DNA of 64,000 nucleotides from Spirochaetae bacterium HGW-Spirochaetae-4 (GCA_002839335.1 PGXU01000007.1:1-64000), one strand, 5' to 3'; counted from the first letter of the stretch, positions 16,490-25,023 are shown. Notes: generated from the letters alone by a model not told the origin. Numbers and translations: made by a program.

Positions 16490-17503
16490 CTATTCCTCCC
16501 TGCTTCCTTGTAGGCGCAACCTGTCCACGATACGTACCAATTCCTCGGCGGACGACTTTTCCCTGTCCGTGATTTCATCGAACGGAAACTGTTGGCCGGT
16601 GATCATCTCATACAGACGGATATAGCGGAGCGATAGCTCCACCACCAATTCCTCCGGTGCCTTCGGAAGGACCTCGTCGTGATACGGGTCGCACACCTTC
16701 CTGAACCAGAGCCGCAGAAATTCCTTGTCGATATTTTCCGGCTCCTCCCCCCGTGAGAGACGTTCGGCATAGGTGTCGGCGATCCAGTAGCGGCTGGAAT
16801 CGGGAGTATGCAATTCATCGATGATACGGATAGTCCCATCGCTGTCCCTCCCGAATTCATATTTGGTGTCCACCAGTATGAGGCCATTCTTCGCAGCCTG
16901 CTCCTGTCCGAACTCGAACAGCTCCAAGGCTTTTTGGGAGACGATTTTCCAATCGGCTTCGGTCATCCAACCCTCGGAAACGATCTCTGCGGGACTGATC
17001 GGCCGATCATGGACTGCTTCTTTGGTTGTCGGAGTCAGCAACGGTTGCTCGAGTTTCTGGTTCTTGCGCAGACCTTCGGGCAAGTCGTTCCCACAATAGG
17101 TACGCACACCCTTCTCGTAGTGGGTCCACAACGAAGTGTCTGTCGTACCGGTGATATATCCCCGTACGACCATTTCGATGGGGAATACGTCACAGGACAA
17201 CACCAACGATGCGTTGGGGTGGGGGACCGACACCAGATGGTTCTTCACGATATGTCCGGTTTTTCCGAACCACCAGGCGCTGGTCAGGTTCAACACCGCA
17301 CCTTTGAAGGGGATTGCGGCCAGTACGCGATCGAAGGCGCTTTGCCTGTCTGTGGTGACCAGAAGCAGGTGTCCGTCATCCCAACGGTAGGAATCGCGGA
17401 CCTTGCCGACCTTCTTGTCTTCCAACGGAAGGTTCGTTTCCTGCATGGTATGGGCGAGTTGCGATGCAATGCGTTCCCGGTATTCCTTGTAGGCATCATG
17501 CAT
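16490..17503 (-). CDS. purC: SAICAR synthetase
   Basis: A 337-residue enzyme that joins aspartate to CAIR with ATP to give SAICAR. Visible signatures include VGKVRDSYRW, TDRQSAFDRVLAAIPFKG, EMVVRGYITGTTDTSLW and LVDTKYEFG followed by IIDELHTPDSSRYW. It is about 100 residues longer than the short bacterial form such as E. coli PurC and resembles the longer group (about 300-340). It overlaps the purQS end by 8 bases and precedes purE by 2, within the minus-strand purine operon. Assignment is secure. Confidence 0.94.
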   Translation of the reverse strand: MHDAYKEYRERIASQLAHTMQETNLPLEDKKVGKVRDSYRWDDGHLLLVTTDRQSAFDRVLAAIPFKGAVLNLTSAWWFGKTGHIVKNHLVSVPHPNASLVLSCDVFPIEMVVRGYITGTTDTSLWTHYEKGVRTYCGNDLPEGLRKNQKLEQPLLTPTTKEAVHDRPISPAEIVSEGWMTEADWKIVSQKALELFEFGQEQAAKNGLILVDTKYEFGRDSDGTIRIIDELHTPDSSRYWIADTYAERLSRGEEPENIDKEFLRLWFRKVCDPYHDEVLPKAPEELVVELSLRYIRLYEMITGQQFPFDEITDREKSSAEELVRIVDRLRLQGSREE

Positions 17504-18782
17504 ATGTGTATCTCCTATGGCTGAATGGATTGTTGAAGATGTTGGTATGCAAACACTCTTCGATCATATGTTCGCTCTGTGTCCCTTGATCCGGATCCAC
17601 GGTGATCATCCAGAGGATTCCATGGCGAATTTCCACGATAGACGGTAGGCCGAACCAATTCATCAGCACATGCTTGGCATGCAATCCGATACAATCATCC
17701 TCAGCATCGGTGCGGACCAAGATCGTCCGGTCGGTAGCTGGAAGGTCCTCCACGGGGTATTCCTTGTTCGAGTTGAACAATTCGCCGCTCTTGCAGGCAG
17801 TGGCGAAGTCCTGTTCGAACTGGTGTTCCGTCGCATCGGGTGCGGGTGTCAACTCCCAATGCACGGCGCGGCGTACGGAAACCGGAAAACCAAGCTGTCG
17901 CAGTGCCTGTTCAACGGAGACAGCCGTATTGTCGGTGATGATTGAGGAGATTACCAATTCCCGGCTCTTCACTCCAGGAGTATAGACCCCGGAGAGTTCC
18001 TCTTTTTGTGAAAAATCCAAGTCGATGCTTTCGCGGTACAATCCTTGGGAGAGGTAGGTGCGCATGGAAGCGAACATGCAATCCCCTTCGTTCGTCCGTT
18101 CGGGATGTGGCATGATACCCAAGGCATTTCCCCGGAGATTTCCCAACGCCGCGATATTGTCCACCGAGCCGTTCGGATTGCAGGGGAATTGGGGGTTCTC
18201 GTTGCCCGCTACGTCACAGTATCTGAATATGGTTGCACCCGAGGCATACAGGTGCTCCAGCAACCCGCGGGGAATCACGAACCTTCCCTCGGCATGTGCC
18301 GCGGGGATTCTCATGACGGTATCGGTGGAAATCCCCCTGACAAATGCATGGGAACCGCTTCCTTCGGAAAGCCGTACGTGGACCCATGCGTTGTAGAAAC
18401 CGGTTCCAATGATCTTTCCATCGACAAACTGTTTGTTTTGGGCCAGTGCTCCGCCGAGCCGGTGGTCGGACAAACCAGGGATTATGCCCGATTCGAGTAG
18501 AATCTGGGCTCCGTTGCATATGCCGAGTATCGGTTTTCCCTTCTTGTCCTCAACGCGCAATCTTCTCATGATCGGATCGAGTGCGGCGATTATGCCCGAG
18601 CGGCTCCTGTCCTCGTATGAGAACCCTCCTCCTATGACGTACCCATCGCAGGAAGCGAGTATGGCGGGGTCGTCGTTCCATTTGAAGCGTATCGGGTCCA
18701 TATCGGCACGTTGGACAGCCCTGGCTGTTTCCCGCTCGCAATTGGTCCCGGGAAATTCAATGACCGCTATACGATAATTCAC
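17496..18782 (-). CDS. purQS: FGAM synthase glutaminase PurQ fused to two PurS-like modules
   Basis: A 428-residue protein. Residues 1 to about 265 are the PurQ class I glutamine amidotransferase, with nucleophile Cys89 in GICNGAQ and His226/Glu228 in MPHPE. The remaining 160 residues look like two PurS modules in tandem. Module 1 (about 275-345) has ELVISSIITDNTAVSVEQAL, LGFPVSVRRAVHWEL and LFNSNKEYPVE. Module 2 (about 354-424) has ILVRTDAEDDCIGLHAKHVL, FGLPSIVEIRHGILW and IFNNPFSHR. PurS normally is a separate 80-residue dimer that joins PurQ to small PurL. I chose the GTG at 18782: GAGGGGG precedes it and it overlaps the purM stop (GTGA). The PurS reading is by pattern, so somewhat less certain than PurQ. 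Confidence 0.87.
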   Translation of the reverse strand: MNYRIAVIEFPGTNCERETARAVQRADMDPIRFKWNDDPAILASCDGYVIGGGFSYEDRSRSGIIAALDPIMRRLRVEDKKGKPILGICNGAQILLESGIIPGLSDHRLGGALAQNKQFVDGKIIGTGFYNAWVHVRLSEGSGSHAFVRGISTDTVMRIPAAHAEGRFVIPRGLLEHLYASGATIFRYCDVAGNENPQFPCNPNGSVDNIAALGNLRGNALGIMPHPERTNEGDCMFASMRTYLSQGLYRESIDLDFSQKEELSGVYTPGVKSRELVISSIITDNTAVSVEQALRQLGFPVSVRRAVHWELTPAPDATEHQFEQDFATACKSGELFNSNKEYPVEDLPATDRTILVRTDAEDDCIGLHAKHVLMNWFGLPSIVEIRHGILWMITVDPDQGTQSEHMIEECLHTNIFNNPFSHRRYTYA

Positions 18783-19852
18783 GGGCGTACCCCCTCGATC
18801 CACGTTCCCTCGACTCCCTTTCCAATGGAACCTACTTCCCAGACCGGTTGGGAAAAGATCTGGCGCATCTGTGCCAATACGGATTGGGCTTCGCTTGCCG
18901 GGACAACCACCGTCAAACCGATTCCCATATTGAAGGTCCTGTACATCTCATGGTCCGAGACATTGCCCAATCGCTGGATTGCCTCGAATATCGGCATTCG
19001 GGTCCATGCTTGCGGATGGAATCGGGGCCGCAATCCCTTCGGTATTACCCGGGGAACGTTCTCGATCAATCCGCCACCGGTGATATGGGCCATGCTTCGA
19101 ACAGGTGCCCCGGTTGCGAGCAAGGCTTCGATTCCATTGGAATAGTTCACATGGGGAGCGAGCAATGCCTTGCCGACACTTGTGCCTTCGGTTCCGGGCA
19201 ACATGTCGGTCACCCTCAGGCCCGCATGGGCGAACAATACCTTCCTGGCCAGCGAATAGCCGTTGGTGTGCAATCCCGAGGATCCGACTGCGAGGATCAC
19301 ATCGCCCTCCTGCACTGTCTTTCCGGTGACAATCGCATCACGCTCGACAATCCCCGTCACCAAACCGACCAGGTCGTGCTCCCCGGGGAGGTATACGCCC
19401 GGCATCTCGGCTGTCTCACCACCGACCAGGCTTACCGAGGATTCCCGGCAGGCAACGGCCAGACCCTTGACGATTGCTGCGACAATCTCGGGTTCGAGTA
19501 CGTCGTTCGCGATGTAATCGAGAAAGGTCAAAGGTTTCGCGCCGTGTACGGCGATATCGTTTGTGCATGCATTGAACAGGTCCTGGCCGATCGTAGAGTA
19601 ATCGTTGGCCATCCTGGCGATCGAAATCTTTGTGCCCACGCCATCGACACTTTGGACGAGGACAGGGTTCCGGTACGTTCCGGAAATCCAGGAGAGGTCG
19701 TACATGGAGGCAAAACTCCCGATTTTCGCCAACACATGCTTGTCGAAGGTACTTGCCGCTTCATCCTTGATCAGCTCCACCGCGCGATTTCCGGCAGTGA
19801 TATCCACTCCGGCCGACTGGTAGTCGAGATTGGTGCTTCCCGTTTGTTTCAT
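18779..19852 (-). CDS. purM: Phosphoribosylformylglycinamidine cyclo-ligase (AIR synthetase)
   Basis: A 357-residue PurM that closes the imidazole ring of FGAM with ATP to give AIR. The N-terminus LDYQSAGVDITAGNRAV is the standard PurM opening. VQSVDGVGTKI, DCI-like ACTNDIAVHGAKPLTFLDY, VGGETAEMPGVY and TGGGLIENVPRV are conserved. I place the start at 19852 (MKQTGS), matching the usual N-terminal length; an ATG six codons upstream at 19870 is also possible, and neither has an ideal ribosome-binding site. It sits between purL and purQS and overlaps the latter by 4 bases. Confidence 0.93.
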   Translation of the reverse strand: MKQTGSTNLDYQSAGVDITAGNRAVELIKDEAASTFDKHVLAKIGSFASMYDLSWISGTYRNPVLVQSVDGVGTKISIARMANDYSTIGQDLFNACTNDIAVHGAKPLTFLDYIANDVLEPEIVAAIVKGLAVACRESSVSLVGGETAEMPGVYLPGEHDLVGLVTGIVERDAIVTGKTVQEGDVILAVGSSGLHTNGYSLARKVLFAHAGLRVTDMLPGTEGTSVGKALLAPHVNYSNGIEALLATGAPVRSMAHITGGGLIENVPRVIPKGLRPRFHPQAWTRMPIFEAIQRLGNVSDHEMYRTFNMGIGLTVVVPASEAQSVLAQMRQIFSQPVWEVGSIGKGVEGTWIEGVRP

Positions 19853-19871
19853 TGGTGGTATTCTCTCCATT

Positions 19872-22184
19872 TCAGGTTGTTTTTTCCCGCAGTCCCGACA
19901 CCCATGCTTGGGTCGCCGATTCCAAGGGGATGGAAACGATATCGTTGAAGGCGATCACCGGCTGTGTGCAGGTTTCGCCGATAGTCCGGCACCATATCCC
20001 GAGTGCCTCGAAGCGTGCCAATACCTGTGCGGCCTCCGAATCGGGGACCTCCAGCACGAAACCGGGAGTTTCGGAGAACAACAGGAAATCGCTCCTGAGC
20101 TCCGATTCGATGGCGATGCGGCACCCGATTTGGGCTGCCATGGCCATTTCCGAGACCGCTACAGCCAAGCCCCCATCGGAGATATCGTGGCAGGCAAGGA
20201 TACGTGCCTCTTGTGCCAGTTCCCGTAGCAGAGCTCCAATTGCCTTGAACTCGTCCAGGTCGGGTGAAGGAAGGCTGTTGCCGAGTGAGCCGAGCATGGA
20301 ATAGTAGATGCTGCCACCGCATTCGGCCTTCCGCTGTCCGACGAGGAGGAGACTGGAGTCTTTCTGCTTGAATCGCATGGAAAGGGCTTTTCCGGCATCT
20401 TCCAACCGGCCGAGCATGGAAATCATGGGACTGGGCGGGATCGAGCCATGCTCCGATTCGTTGTACAACGAGACATTCCCGGCGATTACCGGAAGCCCCA
20501 GGACTGTCGCCGCGTGGGCCACGCCCCGGCAACCCTCTGCGAATTGCCGCATGCTGTCGGGATATTCGGGGTTGCCGTAACACAGGCAATCGGAGATTGC
20601 GATCGGCTGTGCTCCCGAGGCAACCGTATTGGCATACGATTCGAGAACGGCAAGGACCGCTCCCCGATAGGGGTCGATGGTGTTGAATCGGGGGTTCTGG
20701 TCACAGGTCAGCGATATTCCCAGGTCCTTGAGTTCTTCGGGATAGCCGATGTCATCGAACGGCCTGATGATTCCCGCATCGGAGGCTCCTGCTTCGATCT
20801 CGACGAGGGCCTGCACCTGTTTGTCGTAGGAGTTGAATACCATGGCCCTGCTGGCGATATTCTCATGTGCCAACATCGACAGCCAAAGCGATTGCAAGTC
20901 CTGGGGGACGGGAAACGAGGGCTCTTGTGGCAGGGGAGGAAGTTCGCCCACAGGCCGGAGGTACAGGAATCCTTTGGTGACATCGGAGGCTTTCGCATGC
21001 ACCAACGTCTCTCCCTTCGCGGTCACGACGAAATCGGGAAGGGCTGTGATGGAACCGATTACGGTCGCACGGGCATTGTGGGAGACTTCAGGTAGTGCGA
21101 ATGTGTCGTTGAAGTGGTTGAGGATCAAAGGTGTGATCTCGCGTGGTGAGACCCACAGGTACCGTTCTTGCGTCTCTGCACAGAGGATCACATGGGGGGG
21201 AAGGGTTGGATCGGCGGTATGCACGGCATCGATATCGACGATCGCACCGTATCCGCCGCCATCGGCCAGCTCGACGCTGGCACAGGCGATTCCTCCCGCT
21301 CCCAGGTCTTTGCACGCGACCTTGTCGATCAGCTGCTTTTCACGAAGTATTCCCACCAGTTCGTCGGTGGCATGGATCAGATGTCTACCCAGGAAAGCAT
21401 TCGGTTCCTGTACAGCACCCTTGTTGGCTTCGACTGCTCCTTCCGACAAGTTGAAGCTTGCGAAACTGGCTCCTCCGAAACCGCTGTTGTCGGTAGGTTT
21501 TCCCACGAGGATCAAATCGTAGCCATCGGCACCCTTTGGTGCATGGGAGTGCAGTATGTCGTCTTCCCGCATGGCTCCCAATGTAACTACTGTAACCAGG
21601 CAGTTCCCGTTGTATCCGGGGTCGAACTGGAGTCCGCCTCCGATATTCGGAACCCCCACAGGGTTCCCGTACCCGGCTATTCCCGCCACCACTTGTTCCA
21701 GCAACCATTTGTTGCGCGTATCGCGGATGTCGCCGAACCGAAGGTCGTCCGCAAGTGCGACAACCCGTGCACCCATGCAGCAGACATCGCGGATATTGCC
21801 CCCGATTCCAGTTGCAGCACCTTCATACGGTACTATCTGGGAAGGGTGGTTGTGCGATTCGTGGCTGAGTACTATGGCATAGCCGTTTCCCTCGTTGTCC
21901 CGTGCCACGCGTATGATCCCGGCATCCTCCTTCGCACCAATGATGACCTCCGGTCCGTCGGTGGGAAAGAGTTTGAGATACGGACGACTACTTTTATAGG
22001 AGCAGTGTTCGGATCCCTCTATACCGAAGAGGATCAACTCGGCGAGCGTTGGCTTCCTGCCAAGGATACGCTCCTGCAAGTCCCTGGCTTCCGAGACGGT
22101 CAATCCCGTACGCAGCCGCTGCATCAGCCGTTCGACCTCCGCATTGTCCATTCCATTGATATCGAATTGCTCGGTTCCTTCCAT
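19872..22184 (-). CDS. purL: FGAM synthase, small-type synthetase subunit
   Basis: A 770-residue PurL of the small type, which lacks a built-in glutaminase and needs PurQ and PurS; both are supplied by the fused protein two genes downstream. ATP- and substrate-site segments are clear: LSHESHNHPSQIVPYEGAAT, RDVCCMGARVVALAD, CKDLGAGGIACASVELAD and GLPVIAGNVSLYNES. It is the first gene of the purine operon and is preceded by a structured leader ending in a terminator hairpin, so its transcription is probably controlled by attenuation. Confidence 0.94.
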   Translation of the reverse strand: MEGTEQFDINGMDNAEVERLMQRLRTGLTVSEARDLQERILGRKPTLAELILFGIEGSEHCSYKSSRPYLKLFPTDGPEVIIGAKEDAGIIRVARDNEGNGYAIVLSHESHNHPSQIVPYEGAATGIGGNIRDVCCMGARVVALADDLRFGDIRDTRNKWLLEQVVAGIAGYGNPVGVPNIGGGLQFDPGYNGNCLVTVVTLGAMREDDILHSHAPKGADGYDLILVGKPTDNSGFGGASFASFNLSEGAVEANKGAVQEPNAFLGRHLIHATDELVGILREKQLIDKVACKDLGAGGIACASVELADGGGYGAIVDIDAVHTADPTLPPHVILCAETQERYLWVSPREITPLILNHFNDTFALPEVSHNARATVIGSITALPDFVVTAKGETLVHAKASDVTKGFLYLRPVGELPPLPQEPSFPVPQDLQSLWLSMLAHENIASRAMVFNSYDKQVQALVEIEAGASDAGIIRPFDDIGYPEELKDLGISLTCDQNPRFNTIDPYRGAVLAVLESYANTVASGAQPIAISDCLCYGNPEYPDSMRQFAEGCRGVAHAATVLGLPVIAGNVSLYNESEHGSIPPSPMISMLGRLEDAGKALSMRFKQKDSSLLLVGQRKAECGGSIYYSMLGSLGNSLPSPDLDEFKAIGALLRELAQEARILACHDISDGGLAVAVSEMAMAAQIGCRIAIESELRSDFLLFSETPGFVLEVPDSEAAQVLARFEALGIWCRTIGETCTQPVIAFNDIVSIPLESATQAWVSGLREKTT

Positions 22185-22260
22185 GTATCGGTTCCTTTTT
22201 ATGGTGGTCTATACTATTCAAATCTTTACTTTCCCCGTGCCTATCGGGCAGTTTGCCAGG

Positions 22261-22299
22261 AAAAAAAAACGAGCACTCCGGAAGACACCGGAATGCTCG
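22261..22299 (-). terminator. Attenuator-type terminator in the purL leader
   Basis: On the minus strand CGAGCATTCCGG pairs with CCGGAGTGCTCG over 12 positions (one G-U), with loop TGTCTT (hairpin 22270-22299), followed directly by nine U (22261-22269). It stands about 75 bases before the purL ATG and downstream of the candidate promoter, so it is inside the leader and would stop transcription unless its formation is prevented. Confidence 0.88.
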
Positions 22300-22407
22300 G
22301 CAAGCACACGCAGACGACGCGATACATCGCGGCCATACAAGATTCCCCCATGGAAACTTGTACATCATGGCCCCGATAGTTGTTATGCAACATGAAATCC
22401 CCTTTGT
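22300..22407 (-). promoter_or_regulatory. Structured purL leader, candidate riboswitch of unrecognised class
   Basis: Between the candidate promoter and the attenuator lies about 105 bases of foldable RNA. One long hairpin (22331-22372) pairs GGCCA with UGGCC, then UACAAG with CUUGUA, then UUCC with GGAA, leaving UGAUG as a bulge on the 5' side. It is followed by a perfect small hairpin GCGAU-GU-AUCGC (22319-22330). I looked for guanine, PRPP and ZTP riboswitch cores and found none. The position before a purine operon and a strong terminator suggests a ligand-sensing or protein-bound attenuator. Confidence 0.5.
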
Positions 22408-22413
22408 TGCGTC

Positions 22414-22442
22414 ATACGAGACATATATACATTTTTTGTCAA
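22414..22442 (-). promoter_or_regulatory. Candidate promoter of the pur operon
   Basis: On the minus strand TTGACA (22442 down to 22437) is followed after 17 bases by TCGTAT (22419-22414), a weak -10 box. The spacer is A/T-rich. Copies of GCAACA(A) occur near it: two just downstream (around 22387 and 22405) and two upstream (around 22449 and 22489), and could be regulator sites. Confidence 0.45.
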
Positions 22443-22530
22443 AAATTGCAACAAAGCGAGAGTGGAATACAGTGATAATTTGAAGAATGCAACAAAACGG
22501 TTCTATCCGGTTGTATTGCCTTCAGTCATA

Positions 22531-22563
22531 AAAACAGCTGGTTCCCTCAAGGAAGCCAGCTGT
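22531..22563 (-). terminator. Intrinsic terminator after hcp
   Basis: On the minus strand ACAGCTGGCTTCC and GGGAACCAGCTGT form a long stem with loop TTGA (hairpin 22534-22563), followed by UUUUAU. It lies about 28 bases after the hcp stop and separates that operon from the pur promoter region. Confidence 0.85.
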
Positions 22564-22590
22564 CGTGGAAAATTTTACCTAATTCATCGG

Positions 22591-24150
22591 TTAGGCGAGA
22601 AGTTTGTCCAGATCTTCTTGTGCGGTCGAAATCGGGGTGATTCCGAAGTTGTCCACCAGAATTCTCAAGACATTGGGAGAAACGAATGCGGGAAGCGTAG
22701 GTCCGAGATGGATGTTCTTCACCCCGAGGTGGAGGAGGGTCAGCAATACGCATACCGCCTTTTGTTCATACCATGAAAGCACGAAGCTCAAAGGAAGCTC
22801 GTTCACCGAACACTCGAACGCATTCGCCAACGCCAACGCGACTTGGATCGCACCGTACGAGTCGTTGCACTGTCCCATGTCGAGCATTCTCGGAATTCCA
22901 CCGATCTCACCGATCTTCATATCGTTGAACCGGAACTTTCCGCAGGCGAGGGTGAGGATCACCGTGTCGTCGGGAGATTTTTCCACGAACTCGGTGTAGT
23001 AGTTCCTTCCGACCCTTGCGCCATCGCACCCACCGACGAGGAAAAAGTGCTTTATGTCGCCCGATTTCACAGCGTCGATAACTTTTCCAGCGACGGAGAG
23101 GACTGTAGCACGGCCATAGCCGGTGGTCATGCTGGTACCGCCATTGATACCGACCATCTTCTTCTCTTCGGCATATCCACCCAACTCGAGTGCCTTTTCA
23201 ATGACAGGAGTGAAATCCTTATCCTCCCCGATGTGTACAAGACCGGGGAACGAGACTACCTCGGTGGTGAATATCCTATCCTTGTAATTGTCCTTGGGGG
23301 GCATGAGGCAGTTGGTGGTGAACAGTACGGCTCCAGGCATATCCAGGAATTCCTTCTGCTGGTTTTGCCAGGCGGTTCCGAAGTTTCCCTTCAAATGCTT
23401 GAACGCCTTGAGCTTCGGATATCCGTGGGCGGGGAGCATTTCGCCGTGCGTATAGATATTGATGCCCTTGCCCTCTGTCTGCTTGAGCAATGCATGCAGG
23501 TCGAACAGATCGTGTCCGCTGACTACAATGAACGGACCCTTTTCGATGGCGAGCGGGACTTCCACGGGGACCGGATCCCCGTAGGATGAGGTATTGGCGG
23601 TATCCAACAGTTCCATGCACTTCAGGTTCACTTCACCGGTCTTCAGGACCAAGGGAAGCAACTCCGAGGCATCCATACCGCTGCCGATGGCCCGCATACC
23701 TGTGAAGAAGAATTCATTCACCAGGTCATCGGAGTATCCGAGCACCCACGCATGGTAGGCATACGCGCCCATGCCGCGCAATCCGAGCAGGATCAGGGAT
23801 TTGAGCGAGCGGATATCCTCGTCCCCTCCCCAAATGTCTCCCATGGGATATGCGGCGGTATCGCCACCGAGCGAAGCAGTGAGCGTATCGATCCGCTTGA
23901 TCAGTTCCTGCAGTACCGGATCGTTGAAGTTGACGTTCGTGATCGCGGTGAACATACCTTCCATCATGATATGGACAACTTCCTTGGAAAGGGATTTTCC
24001 TTCCGCTGCCCTTGCCAGGGCGACCAGCGCTCCGGTCATTTCATCTTGCAGGTTGGAGGTGTCGGCCATTTTGCCGCACGTACCTTTCTTGCCGGTGCAA
24101 GCCTTGCCGCCTACCGTTTGTTCGCATTGAAAACAGAACATGTCTGACAT
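22591..24150 (-). CDS. hcp: Hybrid-cluster protein (hydroxylamine reductase)
   Basis: A 519-residue cytoplasmic Hcp. The N-terminal cubane-cluster cysteines are seen in CFQCEQTVGG and the following CTGKKGTCG. Later cysteine and histidine/glutamate ligands of the hybrid cluster fall in VVSGHDLFDLHALL, HGEMLPAHGYP, TTNCLMPP, GGCDG and ILTLACGKFRFN. Hcp proteins reduce hydroxylamine in vitro and act in nitric-oxide and nitrosative stress defence in anaerobes. The length (about 520) and the compact cysteine pattern fit the class typical of strict anaerobes. It closes a minus-strand operon after a cupin and a flavin-binding protein and has its own terminator. Confidence 0.94.
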   Translation of the reverse strand: MSDMFCFQCEQTVGGKACTGKKGTCGKMADTSNLQDEMTGALVALARAAEGKSLSKEVVHIMMEGMFTAITNVNFNDPVLQELIKRIDTLTASLGGDTAAYPMGDIWGGDEDIRSLKSLILLGLRGMGAYAYHAWVLGYSDDLVNEFFFTGMRAIGSGMDASELLPLVLKTGEVNLKCMELLDTANTSSYGDPVPVEVPLAIEKGPFIVVSGHDLFDLHALLKQTEGKGINIYTHGEMLPAHGYPKLKAFKHLKGNFGTAWQNQQKEFLDMPGAVLFTTNCLMPPKDNYKDRIFTTEVVSFPGLVHIGEDKDFTPVIEKALELGGYAEEKKMVGINGGTSMTTGYGRATVLSVAGKVIDAVKSGDIKHFFLVGGCDGARVGRNYYTEFVEKSPDDTVILTLACGKFRFNDMKIGEIGGIPRMLDMGQCNDSYGAIQVALALANAFECSVNELPLSFVLSWYEQKAVCVLLTLLHLGVKNIHLGPTLPAFVSPNVLRILVDNFGITPISTAQEDLDKLLA

Positions 24151-24167
24151 TGTCTTCTCCTAGAAAA

Positions 24168-24470
24168 TTATAGTGTCTTGATTACGAAGAGATGCATGGT
24201 GACATCTCCACTATTGGCTATTCCGAGCATGGTGTTCGCCGGGATCGCGACGATCGAACCTTCGCCATAGCGATGCTGCTCCTGGTCATTCAACGTAATG
24301 CCCAATACGCCACGGGTGACGATCATGTGGGCGGCTTCCGGGGTAGGGTGCGGATCCAACGACTCCCCAGCGGCCAGACTCAAATGGTTGATCCGGACAT
24401 CGGGTCCTCCGACAATCCGTTCCACAGCCGTAGCATCCGCTACACTGTACGAATATACTTTCTCTATCAT
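24168..24470 (-). CDS. Small cupin-domain protein
   Basis: A 100-residue single-domain cupin. The two cupin motifs are partly visible: GESLDPHPTPEAAHMIVTRG, with a His-x-His-like and Glu pair, and GEGSIVAIPANTMLGIANSG. These proteins bind a metal or small ligand in a beta-barrel, and the function of such stand-alone forms is rarely known. I chose the ATG at 24470 with AAGGAG upstream. An in-frame ATG at 24488 overlaps the stop of the preceding gene as ATGA but has no ribosome-binding site. Location between a flavin-binding oxidase-like protein and hcp suggests a redox-stress or metabolite-sensing job, which is inference. Confidence 0.78.
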   Translation of the reverse strand: MIEKVYSYSVADATAVERIVGGPDVRINHLSLAAGESLDPHPTPEAAHMIVTRGVLGITLNDQEQHRYGEGSIVAIPANTMLGIANSGDVTMHLFVIKTL

Positions 24471-24484
24471 CTCGACTCCTTGTG

Positions 24485-24991
24485 TCATGGTTTTGGCATG
24501 TTCTTGGGCAGTTTTGCCTTTGCCGTCATTTCCTCTATGGTGATGCGCACCACCACTGTCTGGTGCAACGCCCTTCCGATATAGGCAACCGCCTCTTCGG
24601 TGAATTGCGGCGAATACTTCCTGGCGATCGCCAACAGGGCCTCGGTCTTCTCGCCATCATCCTCGACAATCGTCGCCGTTCCATATGCGATCGTCGATTC
24701 GTACTCCGTGGAGAACTCGCCGGGTAGAAGTCGGGTCTTGCCGACACACACCAGGCACACCTTGCTGTTGTTCTCGATAACAGTCAGTTTCTTTCCCTCT
24801 GTCGCTCCATGGATATAGAAGGTATCCCCGACCAGTGCTGGAGACACGGGGATAGCATAGGGTGTGTTGTCCTTATCCACCATGGAAAGCACCCCATATT
24901 CGGCGGTCCTGATAACTGATCGGGCGAATTCTGTATCCTGTTGTCGGTCTTTTCTTCTCATCATGTCCATATGATACACCAACGGTATCAT
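24485..24991 (-). CDS. Pyridoxamine 5'-phosphate oxidase-like flavin-binding protein (NimA type)
   Basis: A protein of up to 168 residues with the split-barrel FMN-binding fold. The segment MMRRKDRQ followed by GVLSMVDKDNTPYAIPVSPALVGDTFYIHGA resembles NimA/nitroimidazole-resistance-type proteins, as does GKKLTVIENNSKVCLVCVG. The reaction is unknown; relatives reduce nitro groups or bind flavin, haem or F420. The start is uncertain: the first in-frame ATG is given, but M8, M10 or M11 (24970, 24964, 24961) fit the family better and no site has a clear ribosome-binding sequence. It heads the operon with the cupin and hcp. Confidence 0.75.
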   Translation of the reverse strand: MIPLVYHMDMMRRKDRQQDTEFARSVIRTAEYGVLSMVDKDNTPYAIPVSPALVGDTFYIHGATEGKKLTVIENNSKVCLVCVGKTRLLPGEFSTEYESTIAYGTATIVEDDGEKTEALLAIARKYSPQFTEEAVAYIGRALHQTVVVRITIEEMTAKAKLPKNMPKP

Positions 24992-25009
24992 AATTCAACG
25001 AAAGTTGTT

Positions 25010-25023
25010 GTTGCAAATGCAAC
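25010..25023. promoter_or_regulatory. Perfect palindrome GTTGCA-AA-TGCAAC before argC
   Basis: A 6-bp perfect inverted repeat with a two-base centre lies in the 208-base space between the divergent NimA-like gene and argC. The GCAAC element also recurs in the hcp-purL interval. It may bind a regulator of either gene; no regulator can be named. Confidence 0.4.

Noticed and set aside
14656-16572. A 638-codon open frame on the plus strand opposite purF and purE
   Set aside because: It is fully antisense to two secure purine genes, has no family signature, and arises from codon bias in the opposite strand. The same applies to other long antisense frames, such as 8981-9955, 9995-10984, 18848-19948, 21168-22379 and 61912-63294.
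22300-22407. Guanine, PRPP or ZTP riboswitch before purL
   Set aside because: None of the conserved core sequences of these classes is visible; kept only as an unassigned structured leader.
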